Notes under the pieces: generated by a model | What the model saw: only the letters and a program-made list of their open reading frames with translations | What the model was told of the DNA's origin: nothing | Database searches by the model: none | In this document: piece after piece, positions 43,678-53,630 of the stretch | Layout: every line of letters starts with the position of its first letter | How positions within the stretch are numbered: the stretch's first letter is position 1 | From: Natronosalvus sp042663485 | Lineage (GTDB): Archaea > Halobacteriota > Halobacteria > Halobacteriales > Natrialbaceae | DNA: 64,000 nucleotides | Assembly (NCBI GenBank): GCA_042663485.1 | Contig: JBHTAF010000001.1 | Strand: one strand, 5' to 3' | Translations under genes and position numbers: made by a program

Positions 43678-44493
43678 CTAGAGGTCCGTCCGGTCGAACT
43701 GCAGATACCCCGCCAGCGGTGCGAGTATCACCCACGCGAGCAAGACCGCCACGCCGAACGCCGACGGCGCATCCTCACCGGCCCGGTCGAACACGTAGGC
43801 GTCGAGCACCCGTTCGTAGGCCACGCTCGGGGAGAGGGTCGCCACGTAGGGGCGCCACCACGGGAGTTCGTCGGGGAACTCGAGTCCCGAAATCAGGTAG
43901 ACGACGCCGTCGGGGACCACCCGCCAGACGAAGACGAACAGCATGAACACGCCGAAGGCACAGACGGCGGCCCAGGAGGGCGATCGGAGCAAGCCGGAGA
44001 GACCGATGCCGATGGCGACGTAGGCCAGTCCCAGACCGGCGGTGGCGAGCGTAAATCCGGCCAGCGCCGTTAGCGGAATCGTCGCGCCGAACCCGAGGAG
44101 GATCGCGACCGCGACGACGACGCCGAGGAGTAGCGGTGTGAGGAACACCAGGTACCGCCCGACCAGCGACCCGATCACGACGTCGCGTCGGTCGTGGGGC
44201 ATTCCCAGCACGAGCGTAAGCTGGCCGCCGTCGCGTCGCTTGACGATGGCCTCGTACGAGAGCATCAGCCCGGTGGCCGGGATCAGCACGATACAGAGCA
44301 GCGAGAGCATCGTGACGAACTCGACCGGTTCGGGCGCCGAGAGGTACTCGTGAACGCGAGCCTGCCGAACGTTCCGCACGTGAATGTAGCCGAACACGCC
44401 GAAGACGAGCCCGAAGAGCGCCGCCATCGCGTACAGCTGATAGTTGCGGATCGCGTCGCCGAACTCCTTGCTCGCGAGCAGTCGCCAGTTCAT
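43678..44493 (-). CDS. ABC-2-type transporter permease
   Basis: This 271-residue protein has six predicted membrane helices and a large loop after the first helix, as in ABC-2/NosY-like permeases. The segment FVTMLSLLCIVLIPATGLMLSYEAIVKRRDGGQLTL in the cytoplasmic region is typical of the NosY/CcmB-like group. It overlaps the ATPase gene by 4 nt and forms an exporter with it. The substrate is unknown. Confidence 0.88.
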   Translation of the reverse strand: MNWRLLASKEFGDAIRNYQLYAMAALFGLVFGVFGYIHVRNVRQARVHEYLSAPEPVEFVTMLSLLCIVLIPATGLMLSYEAIVKRRDGGQLTLVLGMPHDRRDVVIGSLVGRYLVFLTPLLLGVVVAVAILLGFGATIPLTALAGFTLATAGLGLAYVAIGIGLSGLLRSPSWAAVCAFGVFMLFVFVWRVVPDGVVYLISGLEFPDELPWWRPYVATLSPSVAYERVLDAYVFDRAGEDAPSAFGVAVLLAWVILAPLAGYLQFDRTDL

Positions 44494-45458
44494 TGCTCGC
44501 CCTCCGTGTAGGAGATGAATAGTTCCTCGAGCGACGTCTCCGTGGTCGTAAAGTCGGTAATCGTCGCTCCCTGGTCGCGAATCGTATCCAGCACGTCGAG
44601 TTTCGCCTCCATCGCGCAGGCGACCACGAGCGCGTCACCGTCTCGACGCACCGAGGAGACGCCTGCGAGGCATTCGACGGCCGTGACGACTGGTTCAAGG
44701 GTGACGCCGGCTTCGATTCCGGATATGCCCTCTCCGGCGGCCAGTTTCTCGTCCGTTTCGGCCGTCTCGAGTTCGACGACGAGTTCGCCGTCGTTCTCGT
44801 TGGCCGTCCGGAGCCCATCGATAGTGTCGACGGCGATCAGCGAACCCTGCCGGAGGATACCGACCCGGTCGGCGACGGCCTCGACCTGCTCTAAGATGTG
44901 ACTCGAGAAGAAGACCGTCGCGCCCCGGTCGCGCTCCTCACGGACGATCTGACGCATCAGTCGGACGCCGTGAGGGTCGAGCCCCGTCGACGGTTCGTCG
45001 AGGATCAGGAGTTCGGGTTCGCCGACGAGGGCCATCGCCAGCCCCAGGCGCTGGGTCATCCCCTTCGAGTAGCCAATGGCCTTCCGGTCGGCCGCGTGGG
45101 CCACGTCCACGCGCTCGAGCAGGACGTCGGGGTCGTCGTCGGCGTCGTTGGCCGCGATGGCGTACTCGAGGTGCTGACGGCCGGTCATCGTCTCGAAGGG
45201 AGCGTACCCCTCCGGGAGAATGCCGGTCCGCTCTCGCACCGAGACCGGGTCACTCGTCACGTCGTGACCCAGGACTTCGACCCGCCCGCTCGTGGGGTGG
45301 GTGTAGCGCATGAGGATGTCGATAGTCGTCGACTTGCCGGCCCCGTTCGGACCCAGGAAGCCGAAGACTTCGCCGGCGTCGACCTCGAGGTCGATGCCGG
45401 CCAGTGCGGTGACGTCGCCGTAGCGTTTCGCGACGTCCTGGAGGGCAATCGTCGTCAT
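44490..45458 (-). CDS. ABC transporter ATP-binding protein
   Basis: This 322-residue ATPase has Walker A GPNGAGKST near residue 39, the signature YSKGMTQRLGLAMAL, Walker B LLILDEPSTGLDPHG and the H-loop SSHIL. A C-terminal DrrA-like extension of about 90 residues follows. It powers the permease encoded next to it (4-nt overlap). A TATA box 27 nt upstream of the ATG predicts a leaderless transcript. Confidence 0.93.
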   Translation of the reverse strand: MTTIALQDVAKRYGDVTALAGIDLEVDAGEVFGFLGPNGAGKSTTIDILMRYTHPTSGRVEVLGHDVTSDPVSVRERTGILPEGYAPFETMTGRQHLEYAIAANDADDDPDVLLERVDVAHAADRKAIGYSKGMTQRLGLAMALVGEPELLILDEPSTGLDPHGVRLMRQIVREERDRGATVFFSSHILEQVEAVADRVGILRQGSLIAVDTIDGLRTANENDGELVVELETAETDEKLAAGEGISGIEAGVTLEPVVTAVECLAGVSSVRRDGDALVVACAMEAKLDVLDTIRDQGATITDFTTTETSLEELFISYTEGEQ

Positions 45459-45480
45459 CGCCGAATACTCTCTGCTGATA

Positions 45481-45490
45481 ACATATAAAT
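45481..45490 (-). promoter_or_regulatory. TATA box of ABC operon
   Basis: ATTTATATGT on the minus strand is centred 27 nt before the ATPase ATG (45458), giving a leaderless mRNA. Confidence 0.55.
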
Positions 45491-45662
45491 TCCAACGTGT
45501 TCTCCGTGAACTGGTCGATCGACTCGAGAGAGACGGAACGCGGTCGTTTTTGCGTGATCGTACATTACTATAAAAAGTGTGTTTAGGCGCAGAGGGTCGT
45601 AGTCGGTGCTCGAGCGTGGCAAGTACAGACAGTCAGTGAGGCGAACGGTTACTCGACGTGGC

Positions 45663-46124
45663 TCACGAGGGCCGGTTGATGTCGGCGAACTCCCCCGAAG
45701 GGAGCGACCCGGGCGAGGCCAGCGAATCCCCGATCGTTTTGACAAGTGAGATGAACTCGTGGGGGTCCACCGGTTTGACGAAGTACCCGTCCGCTCCAAG
45801 CTGATAGGTCTCCAGAACGTGGTCGTCTGACTGGGATCCCGAGAGAACGAGTATCGGCGTCGAACGAAAGTCGGGGTCGTCGGTAATCCGCTCGAGCACC
45901 GCGTTTCCGGTCAGTTTCGGCACGTTCAGATCCAACAGCACGAGGTCCGGCTTCGCCGCGGATTCGAAGCCGTTCCGTCGATAGAGGTAGTCGAGTGCTT
46001 CCGCCCCGTCGGTGACGACGGTCAGCGAACGGGAGACGTCGCTCTCGTCGAATCCGTTCTCGATGAGCCGGACGTCGCCCGGGTTGTCCTCGATTACCAG
46101 GATGTCGAACGGTTCCTCGGTCAT
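45663..46124 (-). CDS. Response regulator (single receiver domain)
   Basis: This 153-residue CheY-like receiver has acidic pocket residues in ILVIEDNPGD, phospho-acceptor D65 in LVLLDLNVPK, and conserved Lys in DGYFVKPVDPHEF. It has no output domain, and the DNP..D variant matches the Rcp1-like group that pairs with phytochrome-like kinases. It lies 61 bp downstream of a histidine kinase on the same strand, its probable partner. Confidence 0.92.
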   Translation of the reverse strand: MTEEPFDILVIEDNPGDVRLIENGFDESDVSRSLTVVTDGAEALDYLYRRNGFESAAKPDLVLLDLNVPKLTGNAVLERITDDPDFRSTPILVLSGSQSDDHVLETYQLGADGYFVKPVDPHEFISLVKTIGDSLASPGSLPSGEFADINRPS

Positions 46125-46185
46125 TACTGAAACCCTGTGAGCCTGTGAATTTGGAACTACTGAGCCTGTAAACCTGTGAACGGAC

Positions 46186-47673
46186 CTACGCCGCTGCGGG
46201 AAGAGTGAAGTAAAACGTCGTGCCGTCGCCCGGTTCCGAGTCGACCCAGATGTCACCGCCGTGGTGGTCGACGATCTTTCGACATAGCGAGAGCCCGATA
46301 CCGGTCCCCTGGAACTCGTCGTTCGAGTGGAGTCGATTGAAGATGTCGAAGATCTGGTCGACGTACTCCGTCTCGATACCGATTCCGTCGTCGGCGACCG
46401 AGAAGACGCAGCGGTCACCCCGTTTCTCGCCGGTGATATCGATCCGGGGTGGCTCGTCGCCGCTGTACTTGATCGCGTTCGAGAGCAGGTTCGAGAACAG
46501 TTGCTCGAGCTGATGGACCTCGCCGTGAACCGCAGGTAACGACTCGACGTCAACTGCGGCATCGGTCTCGTCGATCTGCACCTGCAGATCGGTCAGCACG
46601 TCGTCGACGACGTCGTCGCACTCGACTCGCTCGAAGTCCGCCTCGTCCATGTCGATTCGCGAGTACGCGAGCAACCCGTTGACCATCTCCCGCATCCGGT
46701 CGGAGCCGTCCACGGCGAAGTCGATGTACTCCCGGGCCTCCTCGTCCAGGTCGTCCGCGTAGCGGGAATCGAGCAACTGGAGATAGCTCGAGATCATCCG
46801 CAGCGGCTCCTGTAAGTCGTGCGACGCGACGTAGGCAAACCGCCTGAGTCGCTCGTTGGACTCCTCGAGTTCCGCGACTGTCTCGTTGAGTTCGGACCGC
46901 GCCCTGGCGCGGTCGACCAGCGTGTTCAGCATTCGCTCGACGTCGCGGGTGGGTTCGTCGGGTTCGAAGAACTCCTCCGGCGGCGTGTAGTAGAAGTTGT
47001 GACAGACGGTATCTTCGTACACCAGGTGTGGGTGCGTTCGGATAACGTCGACGAGCGTCTCGGGTGGGATGCGCTCACAATCGTAATGACAGAGGGCGAT
47101 GCAGTCCTCGCCGCGGAAGAGGTCGTTGACACGACTCTCGTAGGCCATGAAGTCTTCGAGGGTCGCGTACTCGTCCAGGATGAAGTTCGTGTTCGCGGTC
47201 ACGCGAAGCGCCGGGTACTCCTCCTTCGCTTCCTCGATCGCGTCGGCGTACACCTCAAGCATGTCGTCGGGGTCGAAGCGTCCGGACCGGAGGTAGGTCT
47301 CCTCGAGCGAGTGAAACGTCAGTTGACCCGATTCGAGTGCCGCGTCGACGTCGACGTCGCCGCCGCGGAGTTCCGCGAGGATTGCGGACTTCGGGAGGTC
47401 GTCGATGACGTACATGACCCGCTCGCCGCGCTCGATACCCTGTCGAATAAACGGGGTAACGGTGGCGAACCGTTCCTCGCGGGATCGGTAGAACAGCGCG
47501 ATGTGCTCGCAGGTTTCGAGATCGTCGAGTCCGTCGAGCGGTTCGACCGTCCCGTGAAACGCCGGACTCGACCGAAGCGCCTCCAGTCCGCTTTCCAGGG
47601 TCAGCGAATCGGCAGTGACGGATTTCTCCGTCCGTAGTTCCTGCTGACGGCTCTGATCTGCCTTCTGACTCAT
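46186..47673 (-). CDS. MEDS-domain sensor histidine kinase
   Basis: This 495-residue cytoplasmic kinase has an N-terminal MEDS sensory domain (about 55-210: IALFYRSREERFATVTPFI, RVMYVIDD). A HisKA dimerisation helix carries phospho-accepting His in ASHDLQEPLRM near residue 285. HATPase_c has N-box LLSNAIKYSG, GIGIET and GTGIGLSLCRKIV. No membrane helix is present. The MEDS domain is named after DcmR-type sensors of methanogens and methylotrophs. ATG 47673 is used; a GTG two codons upstream is possible. The response regulator follows directly. Confidence 0.92.
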   Translation of the reverse strand: MSQKADQSRQQELRTEKSVTADSLTLESGLEALRSSPAFHGTVEPLDGLDDLETCEHIALFYRSREERFATVTPFIRQGIERGERVMYVIDDLPKSAILAELRGGDVDVDAALESGQLTFHSLEETYLRSGRFDPDDMLEVYADAIEEAKEEYPALRVTANTNFILDEYATLEDFMAYESRVNDLFRGEDCIALCHYDCERIPPETLVDVIRTHPHLVYEDTVCHNFYYTPPEEFFEPDEPTRDVERMLNTLVDRARARSELNETVAELEESNERLRRFAYVASHDLQEPLRMISSYLQLLDSRYADDLDEEAREYIDFAVDGSDRMREMVNGLLAYSRIDMDEADFERVECDDVVDDVLTDLQVQIDETDAAVDVESLPAVHGEVHQLEQLFSNLLSNAIKYSGDEPPRIDITGEKRGDRCVFSVADDGIGIETEYVDQIFDIFNRLHSNDEFQGTGIGLSLCRKIVDHHGGDIWVDSEPGDGTTFYFTLPAAA

Positions 47674-47826
47674 CGTCACGAACCTCGGTGTCTATCGATA
47701 AGTAACCTTTGCCTGTTCCCCGTCTTCCCGTGAGAAAGCGGTAACGTACGGCACAATTACGGTTGACGCGAACCGCCGCGCACGCGTCCCGACACGACTT
47801 TGGCACTCCTGTTCGTAGCCGAGGGT

Positions 47827-49125
47827 ATGAGCGACGACGCACAGGCCGCAGCCGGCACGGCCGAGGGGCAAGGTCCCGTCCAGATCTCCGAGGACCTGGC
47901 CCGCCACCTCGAGAACAAGCGCGAGGACCTCTTCGAGAAGTTCGAGATCCGCGACGAGTTCCCCGCGAGCGTCCTCGAAGAGGCCAAGGAGTTGACCGAG
48001 GATCCGCAAGCAGACATCGACGCGGAACTCGAGGATCGGCGCGACCTCCGCGAGATGACGACGTGGACGACCGACCCCATCGACGCCCAGGACTTCGACG
48101 ACGCGCTCTCGATCGAAGAGCGCGAGGACGAGTACGTCCTCTGGGTCCACATCGCGGACGTGACCCACTACGTCCACCCCGAATCCGAGATGTGGAACGA
48201 GGCCGTCGAGCGCGGCAACACGGTCTATCTGCCCGCCTACACCATCCACATGCTGCCCCCGGTGCTGGCCGAGTCGGTCTGTTCGCTCGTACCCAACGAG
48301 GAGCGACTGGCCCACACCGTCGAGATGCACCTCGACAAGGAGACCCTGAGCTACGACTCCATCGACATCTACAAGTCCGTCATCGAATCCGACGAACGGC
48401 TCACCTACTCCCAGGCCGAGCAGCGCCTCGAGGACCCCGACGCGCCGCTGCACGAGGAGAACACGTTGGTCTACGAGGTTGCCAACGAGATGCACGAGAT
48501 TCGCAAGGAGGACGGCTCGCTCGTCTTGAACCCCAGCCGCGACCGCGCCCACACCATCATCGAGGAGTGCATGCTCAAGGCTAACAAGGCCGTCACGCAC
48601 GAACTCATGTGGAACCGGGGCGTCGAGGCGATGTACCGCGTCCACCCCCAGCCGACGCCCGACGAGTGGTCGAAGGCCCTCCAGGAGATCCAGGACCTCG
48701 ACGGCGTCTCCATCCCCGGCGACACCTGGGACGAACCCCGCAAAGCAGTTAATGCGACCCTCGAGACCGCGCCGGGTCGCCAGCTCGACAAGATCCAGTG
48801 GGCGGTGATGAAGGTGATGCCCCGCGCGAAGTACATGAACGACCCGTTCGGCGGCCACCACGCGCTCAACTTCGAGATTTACGGCCACTTCACGAGCCCC
48901 ATCCGTCGCCTCTCGGACCTGATCAACCACTGGATCGTCTACCAGAACGACGTACCGGAGAACCTCGTCGCCCTCTGTGACCGTGCTAGCGACAAACAGA
49001 AGGCCGCCGAGACTTGCGAGCGCGAGTACAAACAGTTCCTCCAGGAGGTCGGCCTCGATCCGATGGCAGTGAACAACCGCGGGCTCGAGATCGTCGAGGA
49101 GGACGAGGCAGACAAGACGCTCTAA
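47827..49125 (+). CDS. RNase R/VacB-type RNB-domain exoribonuclease
   Basis: This 432-residue RNB nuclease degrades RNA 3' to 5'. The active-site Asp cluster is DPIDAQDFDDALSI (about 82-95), and the C-terminal catalytic Arg region is HFTSPIRRLSDLINHW. It lacks the flanking cold-shock and S1 domains of bacterial RNase R. The shortened form with little beyond the RNB domain is known in haloarchaea. ATG 47827 is preferred to an in-frame start nine codons upstream. It is divergent from the kinase/regulator pair. Confidence 0.9.
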   Translation: MSDDAQAAAGTAEGQGPVQISEDLARHLENKREDLFEKFEIRDEFPASVLEEAKELTEDPQADIDAELEDRRDLREMTTWTTDPIDAQDFDDALSIEEREDEYVLWVHIADVTHYVHPESEMWNEAVERGNTVYLPAYTIHMLPPVLAESVCSLVPNEERLAHTVEMHLDKETLSYDSIDIYKSVIESDERLTYSQAEQRLEDPDAPLHEENTLVYEVANEMHEIRKEDGSLVLNPSRDRAHTIIEECMLKANKAVTHELMWNRGVEAMYRVHPQPTPDEWSKALQEIQDLDGVSIPGDTWDEPRKAVNATLETAPGRQLDKIQWAVMKVMPRAKYMNDPFGGHHALNFEIYGHFTSPIRRLSDLINHWIVYQNDVPENLVALCDRASDKQKAAETCEREYKQFLQEVGLDPMAVNNRGLEIVEEDEADKTL

Positions 49126-49149
49126 ATCGCGGAAAACGCGGTTACGAAC

Positions 49150-49698
49150 TCACAGCGAGCGCTCGAGCAGCGACACACGATACGTCTTGCCCTCGAGTTC
49201 TTCGACAACCTCGGCGACGGATTCGTACCCCCTACTCTCGTAAAAGTCGAGCGCGCGCTCGTTCTTCGCGAACACCTCGAGACGAATCCGGTCGTAGCCG
49301 TCGTCCTCGAGCGCTCGTTCCCCGCGCTCACAGAGCGACGTTCCTAGCCCCCGTCCCCAGTGGCTCGAGTGAACGTAGAGCCGAGCGAGGTGGCCGACGG
49401 CGGGTTCGTCCGGCCACTGGCCGACGTGGACGAAGCCGGCGAGGTCGTCGGTTCGATCCGCTTCGTCGTCGTCGGATTCGGGGGCGACGAACAGGTGGCT
49501 GTCCCTCGACTGGATCGACTCGCGCAGACCCTCGAGGCCGTACCACTCGTCGGTCACCGTCTCGACGGTGTCGGAGCCGAGGAGGTCGTCGTACGCGGCA
49601 TGCCAGCTCTCGCGGGCGACGGTCCGGATCGCACGGGCGTCTTCGAGGCGCGCGGGTCGGACGAAGTGAGTGGATCGGTGGCGGCTCGAGTCGGTCAC
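49150..49698 (-). CDS. GNAT-family N-acetyltransferase
   Basis: This 182-residue acetyl-CoA-dependent acetyltransferase has motif A LYVHSSHWGRGLGTSLCERGE for CoA binding and motif B ALDFYESRGYESVAEV. Substrates of this family range from protein N-termini to small amines and cannot be told from sequence. It is convergent with the nuclease gene. Confidence 0.9.
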   Translation of the reverse strand: MTDSSRHRSTHFVRPARLEDARAIRTVARESWHAAYDDLLGSDTVETVTDEWYGLEGLRESIQSRDSHLFVAPESDDDEADRTDDLAGFVHVGQWPDEPAVGHLARLYVHSSHWGRGLGTSLCERGERALEDDGYDRIRLEVFAKNERALDFYESRGYESVAEVVEELEGKTYRVSLLERSL

Positions 49699-49834
49699 GA
49701 TGGCTTGTCAGAGGGCAAAGACGAAAAAGTGTGCGGCTAGTCACGTTCCGGGTGAACAGGTGGGTGAAACTGATAGCGTTCATCCGGTTTCAGGCATCGG
49801 TCGACGCCTGGAAGGGTGCTACTCGCTCGGACCG

Positions 49835-51121
49835 TCAAACGCTCGAGCCGTCCGCCGCGTACCGATACAACCAGAGCGTACACGCGAGCGCGACGGCGGC
49901 CGCAGCGGTCGCGATCACGAACGCCATCCGGTAGCCGGTCGCGGTGTAGACGCGCACGCCGGCCTCGAGTTCGCCCGTCCAGTAGGTGTCGAGAGCGAAC
50001 CCCATCGCCGTCGGGAGCACGGCGGCCCCGAAGAAGGCCGCGCCGTTGATCACGCTGGTCGAGATGCCGCTCGCGCTCGCGTCGTGGCGGTCTTTCACCA
50101 GCGGATACCCGAGGACGAACGCGCCGAGCAGGACGCCCGCGACGAAGAAGACGACGCCGACGACGGCGATCGGCGGTCGCCCCAGCGCGGCGACGAGACC
50201 GAGTGAAGCAACGTAGAGGACGGCGCCGACGACCATCAGCTCGACGCGGCGCTCGAGGCGGTCGGACACCCAGCCGATCGACGGCGGGCCGACGATCATG
50301 CCGACGCCGCCGGCGAGGGTGTAGAGCGAGGCGTGGGTCACGGAGACGTCGTAGGTCTGGACGACGTACGGGACGCCCCAGAGGCCGAACAGCGTCAGGT
50401 TGAGTCCGGAGGTACAGAAGAGCATCAGGCTGGCGACCCAGGTGACCCGATCGGAGAGCACGGTGCGGACGTGGCGGACGACGGCGGCCGTCGAGAGCGT
50501 CGGCTGGCCGGGCACGCCCTCGATCGGGTCGAAGCCGGCCCGTTCGGGCGTGTCCCGAACGACCGCGTAGACGACGACGCTGAACGCGACGCCGAAGACC
50601 CCGAGCGCGCCGACGGTCGTCCGCCAGCCCGCCGATTCCGCGGCGATCGCGAGCGGCGTGGTCGCGAGGACGCCGCCGACGCCCGAAACCGCGAAGCTGA
50701 GGCCGCTGAGGGTGGCGAACTCGTCGGCCCGGAACCAGCTGGCACAGAACCGGAGGATGCAGACGAAGATCACGCTCGCCCCGAGGCCGACGAGTCCGCG
50801 GGCGACCAGCGCCCCCGCGTAACTGGTGGCCAGCGCGAACCAGATCGCGCCGACGTTCATCACGAGCCCGCCCGCAGCGGCCGTCCGACGGGGACCGATC
50901 CGGTCGGCCAGGATCCCCGTCGGCAACTGCATCAGCGCGTAAATCCAGAAGAAAATTGCGTGGAGCGTCCCGAGCTGGGCGCCCGTGGTCCGGAAGCCCG
51001 CCATCAACTCTTCGGCGAGGACGGCCGTCGAGAGCCGGTAGACGTTCACGAGCAAGAAGACGACGCCGAGGGTCCCCCAGAGGAACCACCGGCGAGTGAG
51101 CGGGTCGCGCCAGCCTCGCAT
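49835..51121 (-). CDS. MFS transporter
   Basis: This 428-residue major-facilitator protein has 12 predicted helices in two halves. The loop 2-3 signature is TGILADRIGPRRTAAAGGL, with the matching SDRLERRVEL in the second half. The substrate is unknown; the first helices resemble the organic-anion/glycerol-3-phosphate-type group. It appears monocistronic. Confidence 0.88.
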   Translation of the reverse strand: MRGWRDPLTRRWFLWGTLGVVFLLVNVYRLSTAVLAEELMAGFRTTGAQLGTLHAIFFWIYALMQLPTGILADRIGPRRTAAAGGLVMNVGAIWFALATSYAGALVARGLVGLGASVIFVCILRFCASWFRADEFATLSGLSFAVSGVGGVLATTPLAIAAESAGWRTTVGALGVFGVAFSVVVYAVVRDTPERAGFDPIEGVPGQPTLSTAAVVRHVRTVLSDRVTWVASLMLFCTSGLNLTLFGLWGVPYVVQTYDVSVTHASLYTLAGGVGMIVGPPSIGWVSDRLERRVELMVVGAVLYVASLGLVAALGRPPIAVVGVVFFVAGVLLGAFVLGYPLVKDRHDASASGISTSVINGAAFFGAAVLPTAMGFALDTYWTGELEAGVRVYTATGYRMAFVIATAAAAVALACTLWLYRYAADGSSV

Positions 51122-51395
51122 GACTGTCCTCTCTCGACTCGAGTGACCTAACGATTCAGGTTCCGGAAGCGTTCATCGCGAACGGGGTTCGAGAGAGATC
51201 CGCGGCACCACTGACACGCACCGGTACCGTTCGACCGTGATCGCTCGTGTTCAACCGCGATCGCTCGCGTTCGTCTCACTCGAGTATATCCGGCTCACCC
51301 CGAACGATCGGATCCGTTTCGCTCGAGCGCGTTCCACGGACGCGCCGTGGCACACCACGCGAACACCTTTCCACGCCGCGCTCGAGCACGCAAGT

Positions 51396-52532
51396 ATGTA
51401 CACCCTCGACGGGCACGACGCCGGCGGCCAGTTCCTCCGGCGGGCGCTCACCCTCTCGGCGCTCACCGGCGAGCCCGTTCGCCTCGAGGGCGTCCGTGGC
51501 GATCGGCCGAATCCGGGGCTCGCCAATCAGCACCTGGCCGTCCTCGAGACGGTGGCAGCGATCACCGATGCCGAGGTATCGGGTGGCGAACTCGAGGCCG
51601 AGACGGTCGAGTTCGACCCTCATGCGAGATCGGGCAGCGACGGCGCAGTCGAAATTTCGGGCGGAGAATACGCCGTCAACGTCGGCACCGCCGGGAGCCT
51701 CACGCTCCTTTTCGACGCGGTCCTTCCCCTCGCCGCCCGCCTCGAGTCGCCGCTCACTCTGACCGCCACGGGCGGGACGGACGTCGCCTGGTCGCCGCCC
51801 GCGGACTACCTCCGGTACGTCAAGCTCCCACTCCTCCGACGACACGGCCTGCAGGCCACCCTCGAGGTCGACCGTCGCGGCTTCTATCCCGCGGGCGGCG
51901 GTCGGTTGCGGCTATACCTCGCACCCTCGCGATTCCGCCCGCTGGAGTTCGAGACCCGGGGCGACCTCACGGGCGTGCGCGTCTACTCGACGGAAGCCGC
52001 CGCGCTGGCCGACGCCGACGTCGCAAAACGGCAGGCAGAGGGTGCCCTCGAGCGGTTGCGAACCCGAATCGGTACGGATGGTGCGAATTTCGAGATCCGC
52101 GAGCGCGATGAGACGACGGCCGAGAGCGCCTGTCCTGGTTCGGTGATCGTGCTGGGCCTCGAGTTCGAGCACGAGTTCGCCGACGGCTCGTCGGAGACCA
52201 CGTCGACGCCCCGTCTCCAGGCCGGATTCTCCGCCCTCGGCGAACCCGGTAAACCGGCCGAGCGCGTCGGGGAGGAGGCCGCCGACGCCGCCGTCGCGTT
52301 CCTCGAGGGGAACGGGAGCGTCGATGCCCACCTCGCCGATCAACTCCTCGACTTCCTCGTTCTCGGTGGCGGTCGCCTGCGGATTCCCGCCGTAACCGAT
52401 CATGTCGAGACGAGTCTGCGACTGCTCGAGGCGTTTGGCTCCGACCTGGATCACGACCTGGATCTTGAACCCGAGCACCGAAAGAACGACGGCGGGTCGA
52501 CCGTCCTAGTCGCCAAGACGAGTCTCGAGTGA
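51396..52532 (+). CDS. rtcA: RNA 3'-terminal phosphate cyclase
   Basis: This 378-residue RtcA converts an RNA 3'-phosphate to a 2',3'-cyclic phosphate using ATP. It begins LDGHDAGGQFLRRALTLSAL, has the family glycine motif RRGFYPAGGGRLRL, and the nucleotidyl-accepting His in DAHLADQLLDFL. The start at 51396 fits the family N-terminus; the longer upstream frame is rejected. No RtcB ligase is next to it. Confidence 0.92.
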   Translation: MYTLDGHDAGGQFLRRALTLSALTGEPVRLEGVRGDRPNPGLANQHLAVLETVAAITDAEVSGGELEAETVEFDPHARSGSDGAVEISGGEYAVNVGTAGSLTLLFDAVLPLAARLESPLTLTATGGTDVAWSPPADYLRYVKLPLLRRHGLQATLEVDRRGFYPAGGGRLRLYLAPSRFRPLEFETRGDLTGVRVYSTEAAALADADVAKRQAEGALERLRTRIGTDGANFEIRERDETTAESACPGSVIVLGLEFEHEFADGSSETTSTPRLQAGFSALGEPGKPAERVGEEAADAAVAFLEGNGSVDAHLADQLLDFLVLGGGRLRIPAVTDHVETSLRLLEAFGSDLDHDLDLEPEHRKNDGGSTVLVAKTSLE

Positions 52533-52623
52533 GATTCCACAGGTCAGGGTCTCGAGTGAGAGTGAAAGTGAGATACCGCCACCAACGACACAACTTATAG
52601 CACGGCCCTCCGTTTTGCGACCC

Positions 52624-52680
52624 ATGAGCCAGCGATTCACCATCACCACCGACCGACCGAACCGGGAGGGAGACGCGTGA
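52624..52680 (+). CDS. 18-residue leader ORF coupled to kdgK
   Basis: The ATG at 52624 opens an 18-codon frame (MSQRFTITTDRPNREGDA) whose TGA overlaps the GTG start of kdgK (GTGA at 52677-52680). A GGGAGGG Shine-Dalgarno sequence for kdgK lies inside it. The arrangement suggests translational coupling or attenuation; the peptide itself has no known relative. Confidence 0.4.
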   Translation: MSQRFTITTDRPNREGDA

Positions 52681-53630
52681 GCGACCTCGTCACCTTCGGC
52701 GAGACGATGCTCCGCCTCTCGCCGCCCGGGCACGAACGCCTCGAGACCGCGAGCGAGTTCGAGGTTCGCGCGGCGGGCGCCGAAAGCAACGTGGCCGTCG
52801 CCGCCGAGCGACTCGGCGCCGTCTCCACCTGGACCTCGAAGCTCCCGGACTCTCCGCTGGGTCGGCGCGTCGTCGGCGAACTCCAGCAGTACGGCATCGA
52901 CACCGACGTCGTCTGGAGCGACGAGGGTCGCCAGGGGACGTACTACCTCGAGCACGGAGGCAAGCCCCGCGGGACGAACGTCGTCTACGACCGGTCGAAC
53001 GCCGCAATCACGACCGCCGAACCCCAGGAGTTCGACATCGACCTCATCCGGGACGCTCGGGTCTTCTTCACCTCGGGCATCACGCCCGCACTGTCGCCGA
53101 CGCTCCGGGAGACCACGGCACAGCTCCTGAAGGCGGCGCGACAGAACGACACGACCACCGCCTTCGACCTCAACTACCGGCGAAAGCTCTGGTCGCCCGA
53201 GGAGGCGCGAGACACCCTGACGAAACTGTTCCCCGGAATCGACGTGCTCGTGATCGCGGCCCGCGACGCTCGTACCGTGCTCGGCTACGAGGGCGACCCC
53301 CGTCAGCTGGCGCACAAGCTCGGCTCCCAGTTCGACTTCCGGACGGTCGTCGTCACCCGCGGCGACCAGGGCGCGCTCGCCTGGCACGACAACGTCGTCC
53401 ACGACCACGACGCCTACGAGACCGAGACACACGACCCCATCGGCACTGGCGACGCCTTCACGGGCGCGTTCATCGCCCGCCGGCTCTCCGGCGACGACGT
53501 CGGGCGAGCGCTCGAGTACGCCGCCGCGACGGCCGCGCTGAAGCGGACGATTCCGGGCGACGCTGCCCTCCTCACGAAGGCGGAAGTCGACGCGGTCGTC
53601 GCCGACAGCGGCGAGTCGATCTCGCGCTGA
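52677..53630 (+). CDS. kdgK: 2-keto-3-deoxygluconate kinase (PfkB family)
   Basis: This 317-residue ribokinase-type enzyme phosphorylates KDG to KDPG in the semi-phosphorylative Entner-Doudoroff path of haloarchaea. It begins MSDLVTFGETMLRLSPPG and has GAESNVAVAAERLG for substrate binding. The anion hole and catalytic Asp lie in DPIGTGDAFTGAFIARRL. A GTG start is supported by GGGAGGG 6 nt upstream and by overlap with a small leader ORF. Haloarchaeal KDG kinases share this N-terminus. Confidence 0.88.
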   Translation: MSDLVTFGETMLRLSPPGHERLETASEFEVRAAGAESNVAVAAERLGAVSTWTSKLPDSPLGRRVVGELQQYGIDTDVVWSDEGRQGTYYLEHGGKPRGTNVVYDRSNAAITTAEPQEFDIDLIRDARVFFTSGITPALSPTLRETTAQLLKAARQNDTTTAFDLNYRRKLWSPEEARDTLTKLFPGIDVLVIAARDARTVLGYEGDPRQLAHKLGSQFDFRTVVVTRGDQGALAWHDNVVHDHDAYETETHDPIGTGDAFTGAFIARRLSGDDVGRALEYAAATAALKRTIPGDAALLTKAEVDAVVADSGESISR

